The translations under genes and the position numbers were made by a program. Under the pieces are notes generated by a model, which was not told the origin of the DNA, did not search any database, and was given only the letters and a program-made list of their open reading frames with translations. DNA of 7,433 bases from an uncultured Sphingomonadaceae bacterium (lineage in GTDB: Bacteria; Pseudomonadota; Alphaproteobacteria; Sphingomonadales; Sphingomonadaceae): the NCBI GenBank assembly GCA_937920575.1, contig CAKZSF010000294.1, forward strand, positions 1-7,433, read 5' to 3'. This document shows positions 6,073 to 7,433 of the stretch, piece by piece; position 1 is the first letter of the stretch; every line of letters starts with the position of its first letter.

Positions 6073-7433
6073 ATGCAAATCACCTTTGTTCCCACCGTTG
6101 ATTTTTCGCAAGCCAAGCTGGTCGCAAAACCGGTATTCAAGGATGCCTTGCCGTCTGATCTTCCTGCTGCCGTCCTGTCAGGGGCCGCTGCTGCGCGTTT
6201 CGCCGGCAAAGCCGGGCAAGTTTTCGAATATTTTGCCGAGCAAGATGGCGCGGTTGTCCGCTTTGCCTTGGCTGGTGTTGGCAGCGCGGGCTCTTCTGAT
6301 CGTGCGAGCGCGATGGAGAAAACAGGCGCGGCGCTGGCTGCGAAGTATATGGCGTCGGGCGAAACGGGCATCACGGTGGATGTGAGCGATGCCGGATTGA
6401 CCGGCGATGAAGTCGCGGCATTGCTGTTGGGCCTGCGTTTGCGGACGTGGCGCTATGATGTGCACCGCACCACGCTGAAGGAAGAGCAGAAAGTCACACT
6501 CGCCGCAGCGACCATCGCAGGCGCTGGCGAGGACGCCGAATCAGCATGGGCCATTGAGGGCGCGCTGGCAGAAGGCATTGAATTCACGCGCGAACTGGTC
6601 AGCGAGCCAGCCAATGTGATTTACCCGGTTAGCTTTGTGGAGCGTTGCGAAGATCGCTTTGCGGGCACGGGCGCAACCATCCGCGCACTCGACGATGCCG
6701 AGATGGAAGCGCTCGGCATGGGTGCGCTGCTTGGCGTAGGGATCGGATCAGAACGCGAATCGCGCCTGTTGGTGATCGAATGGAATGGCGGCGCGTCTGG
6801 CGAAAAGCCGACCGCATTTGTCGGTAAGGGCGTCACGTTTGATACGGGCGGTATCTCTCTGAAGCCTCCAGGCGGCATGGAAGATATGAAATGGGATATG
6901 GGCGGTGCGGGCGCTGTCGCAGGTGCGATGCTTGCGCTGGTCAAGCGTGGAGCCAAGGCAAACATCATCGGCATTTGCGGGCTGGTCGAGAATATGCCCG
7001 ATGGCCGCGCGCAGCGTCCGGGTGATGTTGTGAAATCCATGTCCGGCCAGACTATCGAAGTGATCAACACCGATGCCGAAGGGCGGCTGGTGCTGTGCGA
7101 CGCGCTCACTTGGGTTCAACGCGAGTTCTCTCCCACCCAGATTGTGGATTTTGCCACGCTGACCGGCGCGATGATCATTGCCCTGGGCACCGAGCATGGC
7201 GGCGTGTTCTCCAACAATGATGATCTGGCCGACAAGCTGCTGAGCGCGGGCAAGGACACCGGCGACAAGCTGTGGCGTTTCCCGCTCTCGCCGGAATATG
7301 ACAAGCTGATCAACAGCCCAATTGCCGACATGAAGAATGTTGGCCCGCGTGGCGCTGGCTCGATCACTGCTGCGCAATTCCTGCAACGCTTTGTCGAGGA
7401 TGACACCCCTTGGGCGCATTGCGATATTGCGGG
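6073..7433 (+). CDS. pepA: Leucyl (cytosol) aminopeptidase PepA, M17 family (cut by right window edge)
   Basis: Removes N-terminal amino acids, preferentially Leu, from peptides in the cytoplasm; in E. coli the hexamer also binds DNA. The frame is open from the ATG at 6073 for 453 codons to the window end. The N-terminal macro-like domain covers about 1-160 and the catalytic domain begins around 165. The two-metal site is complete: K252 and D257 in GKGVTFDTGG, D275 in MKWDMGGAG, and D334 and E336 in the M17 signature NTDAEGRLVL. Catalytic K264 (SLKP) and R338 are also present. The spacing of these residues matches E. coli PepA with a constant offset of 18. The visible end PWAHCDIA corresponds to the usual WAHxDIAG, here with Cys where Leu is common; only the last few dozen residues are missing. 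Transcribed divergently from lptD, with its own Shine-Dalgarno. Confidence 0.97.
   Translation, partial: MQITFVPTVDFSQAKLVAKPVFKDALPSDLPAAVLSGAAAARFAGKAGQVFEYFAEQDGAVVRFALAGVGSAGSSDRASAMEKTGAALAAKYMASGETGITVDVSDAGLTGDEVAALLLGLRLRTWRYDVHRTTLKEEQKVTLAAATIAGAGEDAESAWAIEGALAEGIEFTRELVSEPANVIYPVSFVERCEDRFAGTGATIRALDDAEMEALGMGALLGVGIGSERESRLLVIEWNGGASGEKPTAFVGKGVTFDTGGISLKPPGGMEDMKWDMGGAGAVAGAMLALVKRGAKANIIGICGLVENMPDGRAQRPGDVVKSMSGQTIEVINTDAEGRLVLCDALTWVQREFSPTQIVDFATLTGAMIIALGTEHGGVFSNNDDLADKLLSAGKDTGDKLWRFPLSPEYDKLINSPIADMKNVGPRGAGSITAAQFLQRFVEDDTPWAHCDIA

Noticed and set aside
6748..7419. Minus-strand open frames antisense to pepA (up to 223 codons)
   Set aside because: The plus strand here encodes the complete M17 metal site, so the antisense frames are shadows.
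1..7433. A novel defence, mobile or biosynthetic system
   Set aside because: All coding space is accounted for by six recognisable housekeeping or envelope genes. No transposase, integrase, toxin-antitoxin, repeat array or compositional break is visible.

Overview
This window looks like ordinary core chromosome of an alphaproteobacterium, most likely of the Sphingomonadales (Erythrobacter/Sphingomonas-like). The assignment rests on the protein style: an alphaproteobacterial LptD with a single local cysteine pair, SurA with weak PPIase motifs, moderately GC-rich codon use and poor Shine-Dalgarno sites. It is inference from motifs, without a database search. I see no mobile element, CRISPR array, tRNA, rRNA or tandem repeat.

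Layout. From about 5953 down to position 1, five genes run head to tail on the minus strand: lptD (LPS assembly at the outer membrane), surA (periplasmic outer-membrane-protein chaperone), pdxA (pyridoxal phosphate synthesis), rsmA/ksgA (16S rRNA dimethyladenosine methyltransferase), and the first 102 codons of an M20-family metallopeptidase cut by the left edge. From 6073 rightwards on the plus strand is pepA (M17 leucyl aminopeptidase), cut by the right edge. A 119-base intergenic region separates the divergent lptD and pepA.

How the genes work together. lptD-surA-pdxA-rsmA is the same order as in the E. coli lptD-surA-pdxA-rsmA-apaG-apaH operon. SurA chaperones LptD and other beta-barrel proteins to the outer membrane, so the first two genes form one functional unit. 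pdxA and rsmA are the long-conserved metabolic and ribosome-maturation passengers. In place of apaG/apaH this genome carries an M20 peptidase. The junctions surA/pdxA (3-base gap, TTG start) and pdxA/rsmA (ATGA overlap) suggest translational coupling, whereas the lptD/surA junction is looser (about 135 bases).

The two genes cut by the window edges, the M20 peptidase and pepA, were read directly from the sequence. I found no convincing new biological system. The more interesting points are protein-level details: loss of both parvulin histidines in SurA, a reduced cysteine set in LptD, a Gln replacing the usual active-site His in PdxA, and the absence of lptF/lptG between pepA and lptD.
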